Assembly: GCA_040902885.1 (NCBI GenBank) | Contig: JBBDWK010000090.1 | Location: 21,015-85,014 of the forward strand | Direction of reading: 5' to 3' | Source: JBBDWK01 sp040902885 | GTDB taxonomy: Bacteria > Acidobacteriota > Terriglobia > Bryobacterales > Bryobacteraceae | DNA length: 64,000 bases | Part shown: in pieces, positions 26,905 through 35,635 of the stretch | Layout: each line of letters begins with the position of its first letter | How positions within the stretch are numbered: position 1 is the stretch's first letter | Position numbers and translations under genes: made by a program | The notes under the pieces: model-generated | What the model was told of the DNA's origin: nothing | Database searches by the model: none | What the model saw: the letters and a program-made list of their open reading frames with translations, nothing else

Positions 26905-28062
26905 TCAGCGGCCGCCGACGAGAGGCGCCGCCAGAGCCTCCGGCAGAAGCTTATCCAGAGCGTAGATGCGATCGACATTCTCCCTCGTGACCAGCTCATG
27001 CTTGGTGAAGACGGCCGGAGGGACCGGCTGCCGCGCCAGTATGTTTCCAGCCAGCCGGATCACCTCGTCGCCATAGCGTTCCGGGAAGTATGCGACAGAT
27101 CCCACCAGAGGACTCCCTGGCCGTCGCATTTCCACTCGCGCCTCGCGAGTTGCGTTCTGCCCCATCACGGCGCAGTAGCGAGCCCGGCCGCACTCTTCGA
27201 ACGCGCGTATGGCGCCCAACGCCATCGGATCGTTCCCCGCCAGCACCGCAGTGCGCTGCGGCGGCAGCCTCCTGAGACGACGACGCACAGCCTCGAGAGT
27301 CCGCTCCAGCGACCCCTTCCCGTCCATCTCGATGGTGTTGGCGATCTCAACTTCCGGCAAAGCGTCTCGCATGCCCGCGAGCATCCCGCTGACGCGGAGC
27401 TTGGCGAGTGGACCGGCCGCGTCTTCTTCAATCAACATGACGCTCGATACCTCGCCGTTCCAGTGCTTCTTGACCCATCGCGCCATCGCCTGTCCGCCAA
27501 TCATGCCCGCCTTGTAGTTGTCCGCGCCGAAGAATGTTGCGCCAGGGTGAGGAATTTCGATGGCAATCACGGGAATGCCGGTTTCAAGAAACCGGGACGA
27601 GATGACGGCCGCGACGCGCTCGTGGCACTGAAACTCGATGACCAGATCCACTCCCTCGCGAACCAGCGTCTCCGCGTTTCGCACGGCGGCCCGCGGGCTG
27701 CGATGGCTGCTGACCGTCACCAGTTCCGTGCCGGCTTCCTCGGCGGCACGCTGCACGCTGGCCGTAACGGCTTGGGAAAATGGCGTGTCCACGCCCCGCG
27801 TCGCAAAGCCGATCCGGTATCGGCGATGCGATGGAACCTTCACGCGACTGCGCAGGCGATCCTCGCCAACGCGTTCCAAGAGGCGCTCGTGCTCGAGGGT
27901 ACGCACCAGCCGGGAAGCGGTCGCCTTGTGCAAGGACGTCCTCGCCACAAGTTCGCGCAAGCGAAGCACCTCGCCCTCATGACGAAACGCCTGCAGCAAC
28001 TGGCACGCGCGCTGCACGGATTGCACAAGGTCCGAGGCAGCCGCGCGATTCACTCCCGCCAT
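26905..28062 (-). CDS. Chimeric regulator: IclR-like HTH plus sugar-binding-protein domain
   Basis: The 385-residue protein has an IclR-type winged helix (about 10-70: VQRACQLLQAFRHEGEVLRLRELVARTSLHKAT in pieces, then ASRLVRTLEHERLLERV) followed by a periplasmic-binding-protein type 1 domain (about 80-370: YRIGFATRGVDTPFSQAV, GVDLVIEFQ, AGMIGGQAMARWV, VLAGNDPMALGAIRAFEECG). IclR proteins normally carry a GAF-like effector domain and LacI/ROK-type regulators another HTH, so this pairing is uncommon. The start at 28062 has GGGGAG five bases upstream; ATG 28074 is an alternative. It probably senses a sugar and acts at the matching sites on either side of its gene. Confidence 0.8.
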   Translation of the reverse strand: MAGVNRAAASDLVQSVQRACQLLQAFRHEGEVLRLRELVARTSLHKATASRLVRTLEHERLLERVGEDRLRSRVKVPSHRRYRIGFATRGVDTPFSQAVTASVQRAAEEAGTELVTVSSHRSPRAAVRNAETLVREGVDLVIEFQCHERVAAVISSRFLETGIPVIAIEIPHPGATFFGADNYKAGMIGGQAMARWVKKHWNGEVSSVMLIEEDAAGPLAKLRVSGMLAGMRDALPEVEIANTIEMDGKGSLERTLEAVRRRLRRLPPQRTAVLAGNDPMALGAIRAFEECGRARYCAVMGQNATREARVEMRRPGSPLVGSVAYFPERYGDEVIRLAGNILARQPVPPAVFTKHELVTRENVDRIYALDKLLPEALAAPLVGGR

Positions 28063-28123
28063 ATGGCTCCCCATAATATCCAAAATCCTGTCGCGACGGG
28101 TGACAACCCGGATCTTGCGTACT

Positions 28124-28140
28124 GTCTCGTATTGTGAGAC
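28124..28140 (+). promoter_or_regulatory. Putative operator between the regulator and MFS genes
   Basis: The site GTCTCGTATTGTGAGAC is a perfect interrupted palindrome (GTCTC, 7 bases, GAGAC). It lies 47 bases before the MFS start and 61 bases before the regulator start, so one bound protein could control both directions. A TTGACTTC sequence follows 12 bases later (TTGACT 28153-28158). A second near-palindrome, CCTGTCGCGACGGG, lies at 28087-28100 in the same gap and could be another protein site. Confidence 0.65.
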
Positions 28141-28187
28141 GGAGTTTTTTGCTTGACTTCTGACTCTCTTCCGCTGAGGATCTACGT

Positions 28188-29411
28188 TTGACACCCCTGG
28201 CCACCCATCGCGCGTGGATTCTGTGCGGATTGCTGTTCTTCGCGACGGCGCTGAGCTTCCTGGACCGGCAGGTGCTCAGCGTTCTAGCCCCGCGGCTCAC
28301 AGCCGAGTTTGGGATGTCGAACGCCGTGTACTCGCGAGTTGTCTTCGCTTTCATCGCGAGCTACACGGTGATGTTCGCGTTCGGCGGCAGGCTGATGGAT
28401 CGGCTGGGCACGCGGCTCGGGCTCGCCCTGTCGGTGGGCTTGTGGTCGCTCGCCAGCGCCGCACACGCATTGGCGAACGGAGCGTGGAGCCTGGGCGTAG
28501 CCCGCTTTTTTCTCGGCGTCGGAGAGGGGGCCTGCTTTCCCGCGGCCACAAAGGGCGCGGTGGAATGGATGCGCCCGGAGCGGCGGGCGCTGGCAGTTGG
28601 TCTCGCGAACGGCGGGTCGGCGTTCGGCGCTGTGCTCGCGCCGCCGCTGACCGCGTGGTGGACTGTTGCATTCGGGTGGCGCGGCACGTTCGTCGCGACC
28701 GCGCTCATCGGGCTCGTCTGGCTCGTGTTGTGGCAGGTCGCATTTCGCGGTCTGCCACGCAAAACTACGTCCGGCGCCGCTGGCGGGAACGTCAGCTTCC
28801 GCGCCTTGCTGGCTCGGCCCGAGATACGCCGGCTGCTTGTCGCGCGATTCTTTTTCGATCCCGTCTTTTACTTGTATATGTTTTGGATCCCGCAATACCT
28901 GTCGCGTGAGCGCGGACTGTCGCTCATCGAAATCGGCTCCCTCACGTGGATTCCGTTTTTCGCTCTCGGCATCACGAATATCGCCGCGGGGCGCGCGTCG
29001 GACGCGCTGGTGGCCCGCGGATGGCAGCCGCGTAAAGCCCGGCTCACCTTGATGCTGGCCGCGGCGCTGCTTACTCCGGCGTCATGGCTTGCTTCTTTGG
29101 CCGGTACGGCGACACTCGCGATCGCGCTAATGTCGGTACTGATGTTTGCGCACGGCATCTGGATCGCTAACTTCATCACGTTGATCGGCGATACGGTATT
29201 ACCGGAACAGGTCGGAACCGCGGTAGGCCTCACCGGTACAAGCGGCGGGCTCGCAGGCATGCTCTCGAGCCTGGTGATAGGTCCGGTAGTGGATCAGTTC
29301 TCCTTCACTCCTGTGTTCCTCGCTTCAGCACTTCTGTACCCGGCGGCCTGGCTGGTTCTGGTTACGGGGAGCCGGGCGTCAGCGCGCGCAAGCGCGGGAC
29401 GACAGATATGA
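28188..29411 (+). CDS. MFS carrier, ACS/hexuronate-type
   Basis: This 407-residue inner-membrane protein has about twelve hydrophobic segments and typical anion:cation symporter (ACS) features: FLDRQVLSVLAPRL in helix 1, the loop GGRLMDRLGTRLGLAL and ARFFLGVGEGACFPAATKGAVEWM. Relatives import hexuronates, galactonate and other sugar acids with protons. The start is TTG 28188, seven bases after GAGGA; no ATG fits the N-terminus. Its stop overlaps the next gene's start as ATGA, so carrier and isomerase-like protein form one operon behind the operator at 28124. Confidence 0.83.
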   Translation: MTPLATHRAWILCGLLFFATALSFLDRQVLSVLAPRLTAEFGMSNAVYSRVVFAFIASYTVMFAFGGRLMDRLGTRLGLALSVGLWSLASAAHALANGAWSLGVARFFLGVGEGACFPAATKGAVEWMRPERRALAVGLANGGSAFGAVLAPPLTAWWTVAFGWRGTFVATALIGLVWLVLWQVAFRGLPRKTTSGAAGGNVSFRALLARPEIRRLLVARFFFDPVFYLYMFWIPQYLSRERGLSLIEIGSLTWIPFFALGITNIAAGRASDALVARGWQPRKARLTLMLAAALLTPASWLASLAGTATLAIALMSVLMFAHGIWIANFITLIGDTVLPEQVGTAVGLTGTSGGLAGMLSSLVIGPVVDQFSFTPVFLASALLYPAAWLVLVTGSRASARASAGRQI

Positions 29412-30868
29412 AAGTCGAGCGTCGGAAACCGCGGACAGCCCGCGTGGGCATCTTTGGCGTCGGCTACCACGTCTACTGGAATCAATTTCCCGGCTTGCTG
29501 GACGAGCTGCACACCAAGCTCGAAGTTCTGGTCGGGAAGGTACGCGCAACCGGCGTATGCGTGCACAACTTCGGCATGGTTGATAAAGCGCAGGATGCGT
29601 ACGCGCTGGTTGCAAAGCTGAAAGCGGCCGATCTCGACCTGGTGTTCTGCGACATGCTGACGTACGCGACGTCGGCCACGTTCGGTATCATCATCCGCAG
29701 CCTCGACGTGCCGGTGATTCTGGTCGCACTTCAGCCGCTGGCGGCGATGAATTACGACCGTGCGACAACGCACATGCAACTGGCGAATGACGACTTCTGT
29801 TCGATTCCGGAGTTCACCGGCGTTGCCATTCGCATGGGCAAGCGGCCTCCGCCGGTCATTCTGGGCACGCTTGAGGACGACGCCGAAGCAGACGCCGAGA
29901 TTGCCGACTGGTGCGGCGTGGCCATGGCGCTGCATGATGTGCGCCGCGCTCGCATCGGTCACTTCGGCCATCCCATCGAGCATATGCTCGATATGCAGGT
30001 CGATCAAACGGCGCTGTCGGCGGCCTTCGGCTGCCACGTCGTCCAGACCGAAGCCGACGATCTTCTGCGGCTCGATCGCGAAGTGACGGACGACGAGGTC
30101 CAGCGCAAGCGCGGCGAGATTCTGGAGCTCTTCGATACTCCCGGCCCCGGAGCCGATCCACTGACACGCAGGCTCACGGATGAGCACCTGACGACGGCGG
30201 CCCGGGTTGCGGTCACGCTGGATAAGTTCGTTGAACATCACCAGTTGGATGGGCTCGCCTACTACTACGAAGGCGAGCCTGGCAGCGCGCTCCGGAACAT
30301 TGTTACGAATCTCATCGTCGGGAATTCGCTGTTGACGGCCGCGGGTTTCCCGATGTGCGGTGAGTCCGACCTGAAGACCTGCGTCGCGATGCTGCTGATG
30401 GATCGCATCGGCATCGGCGGCAGCTTCGCGGAATTTCATCCGATCGATTTCCGCGAGGGCTTCGTCCTGGTGGGTCATGACGGGCCACATCACATCAACA
30501 TCGCGGACGGAAAACCGGTGCTCCGAAGTCTGGTGAAGTACCACGGCAAACCGGGAAGCGGAGCGAGCGTCGAGTTCCGGATCAAGGAAGGACCAATCAC
30601 GATGCTGAGCATCGGTGTCAACGCAAACGGGCGGTTCCGATTCATTCTCGCCGAAGGTGAAAGCGTGCGCGGCGCCATTCCGGCCACGGGCAACACGAAT
30701 ACGCGAGGATTCTTCCGGCCGGATGTGCGAACATTCCTGAAGCGGTGGGTTGCGGAGGGACCGACGCATCACTTTGCGCTCGGCGCCGGACACAGGGCGG
30801 AGACCCTGCGCCGTATCGGTGATGCTCTCGGAATCGATAGCGTCATTGTCGGCCAGGAGAAGTGTTGA
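29408..30868 (+). CDS. L-arabinose/L-fucose isomerase-like protein
   Basis: The 486-residue protein resembles the AraA/FucI isomerase fold: N-terminal Rossmann-like domain (RVGIFGVGYHVYWNQFPG; DLVFCDMLTYATSATF) and a C-terminal domain with likely metal ligands Glu319 (CGESDLK), Glu342 (FAEFHPIDF), His357 (VGHDGPHH) and His454/455 (THHFALGAGH). These line up by eye with the four Mn ligands of L-arabinose isomerase. Such enzymes convert an aldose to a ketose. The gene overlaps the MFS carrier by four bases, so the sugar imported by that carrier is the likely substrate. It is not a standard AraA, so no gene symbol is given. Confidence 0.78.
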   Translation: MKVERRKPRTARVGIFGVGYHVYWNQFPGLLDELHTKLEVLVGKVRATGVCVHNFGMVDKAQDAYALVAKLKAADLDLVFCDMLTYATSATFGIIIRSLDVPVILVALQPLAAMNYDRATTHMQLANDDFCSIPEFTGVAIRMGKRPPPVILGTLEDDAEADAEIADWCGVAMALHDVRRARIGHFGHPIEHMLDMQVDQTALSAAFGCHVVQTEADDLLRLDREVTDDEVQRKRGEILELFDTPGPGADPLTRRLTDEHLTTAARVAVTLDKFVEHHQLDGLAYYYEGEPGSALRNIVTNLIVGNSLLTAAGFPMCGESDLKTCVAMLLMDRIGIGGSFAEFHPIDFREGFVLVGHDGPHHINIADGKPVLRSLVKYHGKPGSGASVEFRIKEGPITMLSIGVNANGRFRFILAEGESVRGAIPATGNTNTRGFFRPDVRTFLKRWVAEGPTHHFALGAGHRAETLRRIGDALGIDSVIVGQEKC

Positions 30869-30870
30869 CG

Positions 30871-32289
30871 ATGCTTTGCTTTCGCCGAATTCCTCTGCTC
30901 CTCCTCTCCGTTGCCGCTGCCCTGTGGGCCGGAGAGCTGAGGGTGGGGCGCGCCGCCGTCTCCATTACACCCCCGGCCGGAACCCCGATCGGCAGTTCGT
31001 ACGGTCTGACGCCCTCGACTGGCGCCCGGGACGACATCTTCGCAAAAGCGATTGTCCTGGAATTGGACGGAGTCAAAGCGGCTATCGTGGCCTGCGACCT
31101 CATCAGCATCCGGCGGGAGATCGTGGCGGAGGCCCGCCGTCTGATCGCTGCCGGCACCGGGCTCCGCGGCGACCAGGTGATCCTCAGCGCGACCCATTGT
31201 CATGCCGGCCCGCAGATGCACCCGCTGTTCCTGTCGCTAGTGCCCGAGCCCGCGCGAAAGCTCGGCGAGCGGTACGTGGAGGAACTGCCGGGCAGGATCG
31301 CCGAGGCGGTGCGGCGCGCCGAATCCGATTTGCAGCCGGCGCGGGCGTGGACGGCCATCGAGCACGAACCGGACATCAGCTTCAACCGAAGATTTCTGAT
31401 GAAGGATGGCTCCGTGCAGATGAACCCCGGCCGTGGCAACCCCAACATCGTCCGCGCCGTGGGCCCCATCGACCCTGAGCTTTCGGTGGTGTACTTCGAT
31501 TCGCCGGATGGGAAACCTCTCGCGACCCATGTGAACTTTGCCCTGCACGTGGCCATCGCCGGAGGCGGCGAAGTCTCCGCCGATTATCCCGGCGTGCTGG
31601 CCAAAGCGCTCGCCAATGTCAAAGGATCGGAGATGCTGACGCTCTTTACCAACGGCATGTCGGGCAACATCAACCACGCCGACGTAACCAACCCTACGCC
31701 GTTGAGGGGCCATGCGGAGGCCGCACGCGTCGGGACGATTCTGGCGGCTGGCGTTCTGAAAGCCTATCGCCGCTTGCAACCGGTGGCGCCGTCGCGGCTA
31801 GCGGTGCGAACCCGCGGAGTGGCGTTGCCAACTCCCGCGTTCTCGCAGGAGGAAGTGGAAAACGCGCGCGCGGTGATGTCGCGATTCGGCAAACCCGGGG
31901 CGCCGCGCTTCCACGATGTGGTACACGCGTGGAAGGTGATCGACGTTGGCGCTCTCAATGGGAAACCATTTGATACGGAGGTGCAGGCGATTGCTCTCGG
32001 AGACGATCTCGCCTGGGTCGGCATGCCGGGCGACGCATTTGTCGAGCTGGGACTCGCCATCAAGCAGAACTCTCCGTTCCGGCACACCATGGTGAGCGAG
32101 CAATCCGGCAACGGAGCCATCAGCTACGTGCCGAACCGGAAAGCATTCCCGGAAGGCGCGTATGAAGTCATCAGCGCGCGCTTCACGCCGGGAGGCGGCG
32201 AAATGCTGTCCCAGGCGGCCATCGAGATGCTGATCGATCTCTACCGCGCAGAAAATGCAGTGCAACCGCCGGAGGGGGCGCGCAGATAG
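30871..32289 (+). CDS. Neutral/alkaline ceramidase-like secreted hydrolase
   Basis: The 472-residue protein carries a signal peptide (RIPLLLLSVAAALWA) and the N-terminal domain of neutral/alkaline ceramidases: VGRAAVSITPPAGTPI, the zinc-binding ATHCHAGPQMH near residue 110 and NGMSGNINHAD in place of the serine-containing GDVSPN-type motif. The family's C-terminal immunoglobulin-like domain is absent, which is usual for the short bacterial relatives of unknown substrate. It hydrolyses an amide or ester in the periplasm or outside. GTG 30862 is an alternative start; ATG 30871 follows GGAGAA. The gene begins two bases after the isomerase-like gene, so it belongs to the same transcript. Confidence 0.8.
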   Translation: MLCFRRIPLLLLSVAAALWAGELRVGRAAVSITPPAGTPIGSSYGLTPSTGARDDIFAKAIVLELDGVKAAIVACDLISIRREIVAEARRLIAAGTGLRGDQVILSATHCHAGPQMHPLFLSLVPEPARKLGERYVEELPGRIAEAVRRAESDLQPARAWTAIEHEPDISFNRRFLMKDGSVQMNPGRGNPNIVRAVGPIDPELSVVYFDSPDGKPLATHVNFALHVAIAGGGEVSADYPGVLAKALANVKGSEMLTLFTNGMSGNINHADVTNPTPLRGHAEAARVGTILAAGVLKAYRRLQPVAPSRLAVRTRGVALPTPAFSQEEVENARAVMSRFGKPGAPRFHDVVHAWKVIDVGALNGKPFDTEVQAIALGDDLAWVGMPGDAFVELGLAIKQNSPFRHTMVSEQSGNGAISYVPNRKAFPEGAYEVISARFTPGGGEMLSQAAIEMLIDLYRAENAVQPPEGARR

Positions 32290-32301
32290 GCGCTCACTGC
32301 C

Positions 32302-35300
32302 TCAGAATTCATACCGCAATCCGAACTGCACCTGGCGCGCCGCTCTCGCCGATGTGATCCGCCCGAAATTAGCCCGGTCCACATTAATATCCGGATCGTT
32401 GAAGAGAGGGTGATTGAACGTGTTGAACAGCTCCGCCCGAAATTGCAGCGTGTGCCCTTCCAGAATGCGGAAGACCTTCTGTATGGAAATATCGAAGTTG
32501 TTTGTGCCGGGGTTGTCAATGTTTCCGCGGCCCGCATTGCCGAACGTGTATTGCGCCGGCACGCGGAAAGCCCCGGTATTGAAAAACCGCTCCGGAGTGG
32601 GATCATCAAGCTTCCACGGAATGCCCGTCGCGTCGCCGCGCATGCGCCCGCCGGCGCGGTCGCAATTGCAGACGTCCGTCTGCGTGCGCACCGTGTTCGA
32701 CAGCCCCGTCTGGAACGTGGTGATTCCCGCCAGTTGCCAGCCGCCGATGATCGCGTCGAGAGCGCCGCTTGCGCCGCCGGCGAACGGTTTACCTTTGCCA
32801 AAGGGCAGTTCGTAGATGTAGCTGGCTACGAAGCGTTGGCGGGCGTCGTGAGCCGAGCGGCCGCGTTCAGCGCGGATATTCTCGGGGTCCTGCGCGTTAT
32901 CGGAGGAGTTACCGCCGCCGCCGAACGAGGCTGAGCCATCGTCTATCGACTTGCCGAAGGTGTAGGCGGTCAGGAACGTGAGGCCGCCGCGAAAGCGCTT
33001 GTCGGCCTTTAGTTGTAGCGCGTGATAGATCGAACTCATGCGCGCTTCGCGCACGAACAGCGTGCTGAAACCCTGGATGGGCCGGCGTGGCTGGATCGGT
33101 CCCGGCCCCGGACGTGGAATATTCGGCAGGCCGCTGCGAGCCAGTTTGGTCCCCTTGGTGCCGACGTATGCCGCCTCGAGCATGAGGTCGCCGCTCAATT
33201 GCCGCTGGCCGGTGAAGTCCCACTGCTGGATATACGCGTCTCGCCGGTCCCGCTGGATGCCGCGCGCCGACAGAATTGCCGCGGGCTGAAGCGCGCCTAG
33301 CAGGAATCCGTTTGCGAATGTAAGCTCCGGATTGGGGAACTGGGCGGTGAAAGTCTCATTCACGATGCGCGGCGGGTTCTGCGCATTGAAGCTGAACAGT
33401 TGCCCGCGGGCCAGCGCGTAGAAGATCCCATAACCGCCGCGAACCACCGTGCTGGTCTGCCCGAAGGGGCGGTACGCGAAGCCCACGCGAGGCGCCCAGT
33501 TGTTGGAGTCCTGCTCATAGGTTGCCGTGTTGTACTTGTTCCCGCTCACGGGTCCGATGTCGCCGGCCTGCACGATGGCCGCACGGTCTACTCCATACAC
33601 CCAATCGACGTTGGAGTTGCGGCCATATTTATCGGCAAGCGGCGTGTTCACCTCGTACCGAACGCCCAAGTTGAGAGTGAGGCGCGGTGTCACTTTCCAG
33701 TCGTCCTGAAAAAACGCTCCCGCATAGGTGGAGCGCATGTCCACGCGCGTTGAGCCTACCTGCCGCTGGGTGCGCGAGGCGTAGCCCAGTAGATAATCCG
33801 CAAACTCGTGGCCCGTATTCGCGGCGTTCTGCGGGTTGCGCGTGAAGCGGCCGTCGAAATCGAAGGTGCCGCGCCCGTGACTATTCTGTACGCCGTTCAT
33901 TTCCATCCGATGCACCTGCGCCCCGAATTTGAGCGCGTGTGTTCCTCGGATGACCGAAAGTGTGTTGCCGAGCATGTAGACGTTTTCCCAGCGGAACGTG
34001 GGAAACGGATTTGTAGGGTCGGAAACACTCGCATAATTTGGTTGAATGCTGATGCCGGGGAAGCCGAAATCCAGGGGATCGGTCGACGCGCCGCCTACAC
34101 CAAGCTGGTTCGCGATATCTTCCGTGCCCGTCCGCGGGGTAGTCAGCGAATTGCGGTTCCGGTTGAAGCCAAGGCGCAGCTCGTTAATTATCGAAGACGT
34201 CACCAGGTGAGTGTCGTTGATGCTAAGCAGTTGTGCGCGCCCGGCATTGAAGGTCCCTAGAACCGGCAGTGCTCCGGGGTTGAACGATTCCGTGTTGGTT
34301 AAGCCGTACCGGGCAAAAAGCTGATTATTCGAGAGGAGCTGATGATCGAAGCGCACGCCGAACCCGTTGTCTGTAGTGGAGCGGCCGGCTGTGTTGATGT
34401 GGTTCAACCGGGGATCGGCAACGTTCGGTTCCGGATAATAGCTATTCAGGCCGGCGGCCACCTTGGAGATGCGCTCGGCGGGAATGCGATTGTTCGGGAA
34501 CTGCTGGACCGTTTGCGATTGCGGGCTGTAGGTCAGAGGGTCGAAGATGGGCCTCTCGCCTTCAAAGTTCCCGCTTTTCAGCTCGGCAGTGGGAATCAGG
34601 GATCGGATGGTGGCGGCTTGCCTGATCCGCAGCCCTTCGTAATCGCTGAAGAAGAACGTCTTGTTCTTGCGAACCGGCCCGCCCACGGTGCCGCCGAACT
34701 GGTTCCGCTTGAACGGGATCTTGGGTCCGGGCGGCGCGAAGAAGTTTCGCGCGTCTAAGGTGGAATTGCGCAGAAACTCATAGGCTGTGCCGTGAAACTG
34801 GTTGGTGCCGGTCTTGGTAATCAGGTTGATCTGGCCATTGCCGGCGAAGCCGAACTCGGCCGAGTAGGTGGCGGTCTGGACCTTGAATTCCTGCACCGCA
34901 TCGACGTTTGGCCGGATCACCACGCCGCCGCTGAACCGGTTGAAATTGGTTACGCCATCCATGAGATAGCCGTTGTAATCGCCGCGGCCGCCATTGACGG
35001 CGAGGCCTTCGCCTCCGACGCCGCCCGTGGTCACGCCCGGACTGAGTTGAGCCAGTTGAAGAAAATCCCGGCCGTTCAAAGGCAGCGTAAGCACCTTTTT
35101 CGTATCGACGACGTCACCCATTGAAGCATTCTCGGTTTGCAGGAGAGGCGCCGCGCCAACAACCGTCACTTCCTGCGTCACCGCGCCAACCTCCACGGTG
35201 AGATTCAGGCGAACCTGTTGATCGACTTGAAGGAGAACGCCGGTGAATGCCGCTTTACGGAACTCCGGCTTCTCTACCGCGACCGTGTAGGTTCCGGCGG

Positions 35301-35514
35301 GCAGGAAGTTGGCCAGATAGGCGCCTTGCGGATCCGTGAGCAGCTCGCGAACCTGGCCGGTGCGTTCGTTGCTGATCGAGACGCGAGCCTGAGGGACGGC
35401 GCCGCCGCTGGCATCGGATACAATTCCGAGTATGGTGCCCGTCACTGTTTGCGCCGGCAGATTTCCCGGCAGCAGAGAGAATGCGCAGACCGTGAAGATA
35501 GACGCACGCTTCAT
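32302..35514 (-). CDS. Oar-type TonB-dependent receptor (second copy)
   Basis: The 1,070-residue receptor has a signal peptide (FTVCAFSLLPGNLPAQ), a CarboxypepD_reg domain (about 22-105; GTILGIVSDASGGAVPQARV), a plug (about 110-225; LTLPLNGRDFLQLAQLSPGV) and a barrel with FRAELFNTFNHPLFNDPD near the end and the final strand RQVQFGLRYEF. The start has a classic ribosome site (GGAGG, four bases before the ATG). It faces the ceramidase-like gene tail to tail, 12 bases apart. No copy of the 17-bp site is present upstream, so it is probably not part of the neighbouring regulon. Ligand unknown. Confidence 0.9.
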   Translation of the reverse strand: MKRASIFTVCAFSLLPGNLPAQTVTGTILGIVSDASGGAVPQARVSISNERTGQVRELLTDPQGAYLANFLPAGTYTVAVEKPEFRKAAFTGVLLQVDQQVRLNLTVEVGAVTQEVTVVGAAPLLQTENASMGDVVDTKKVLTLPLNGRDFLQLAQLSPGVTTGGVGGEGLAVNGGRGDYNGYLMDGVTNFNRFSGGVVIRPNVDAVQEFKVQTATYSAEFGFAGNGQINLITKTGTNQFHGTAYEFLRNSTLDARNFFAPPGPKIPFKRNQFGGTVGGPVRKNKTFFFSDYEGLRIRQAATIRSLIPTAELKSGNFEGERPIFDPLTYSPQSQTVQQFPNNRIPAERISKVAAGLNSYYPEPNVADPRLNHINTAGRSTTDNGFGVRFDHQLLSNNQLFARYGLTNTESFNPGALPVLGTFNAGRAQLLSINDTHLVTSSIINELRLGFNRNRNSLTTPRTGTEDIANQLGVGGASTDPLDFGFPGISIQPNYASVSDPTNPFPTFRWENVYMLGNTLSVIRGTHALKFGAQVHRMEMNGVQNSHGRGTFDFDGRFTRNPQNAANTGHEFADYLLGYASRTQRQVGSTRVDMRSTYAGAFFQDDWKVTPRLTLNLGVRYEVNTPLADKYGRNSNVDWVYGVDRAAIVQAGDIGPVSGNKYNTATYEQDSNNWAPRVGFAYRPFGQTSTVVRGGYGIFYALARGQLFSFNAQNPPRIVNETFTAQFPNPELTFANGFLLGALQPAAILSARGIQRDRRDAYIQQWDFTGQRQLSGDLMLEAAYVGTKGTKLARSGLPNIPRPGPGPIQPRRPIQGFSTLFVREARMSSIYHALQLKADKRFRGGLTFLTAYTFGKSIDDGSASFGGGGNSSDNAQDPENIRAERGRSAHDARQRFVASYIYELPFGKGKPFAGGASGALDAIIGGWQLAGITTFQTGLSNTVRTQTDVCNCDRAGGRMRGDATGIPWKLDDPTPERFFNTGAFRVPAQYTFGNAGRGNIDNPGTNNFDISIQKVFRILEGHTLQFRAELFNTFNHPLFNDPDINVDRANFGRITSARAARQVQFGLRYEF

Positions 35515-35596
35515 GTCACCTCCAGCGATTGTGAAAAGATGTTATCGCTCGGGCCCGCGGGAAGTCAAACCAGATTGCTCCGCGCAGGTTTCGGGA

Positions 35597-35625
35597 TTGA
35601 GCATCGTACGACGGATCTGTATACA
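35597..35625 (+). promoter_or_regulatory. Candidate sigma-70 promoter
   Basis: TTGAGC (35597-35602) and TATACA (35620-35625) are separated by exactly 17 bases. Transcription would start around 35632, only a few bases before the ATG at 35636, so the message would be almost leaderless. This is a pattern match only. Confidence 0.35.
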
Positions 35626-35635
35626 CTGAGGATGA

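Noticed and set aside
29294..30793. Minus-strand frame of about 499 codons opposite the isomerase-like gene
   Set aside because: Its sequence is rich in His, Arg and Gln without domain motifs and it mirrors a conserved gene in GC-rich DNA.
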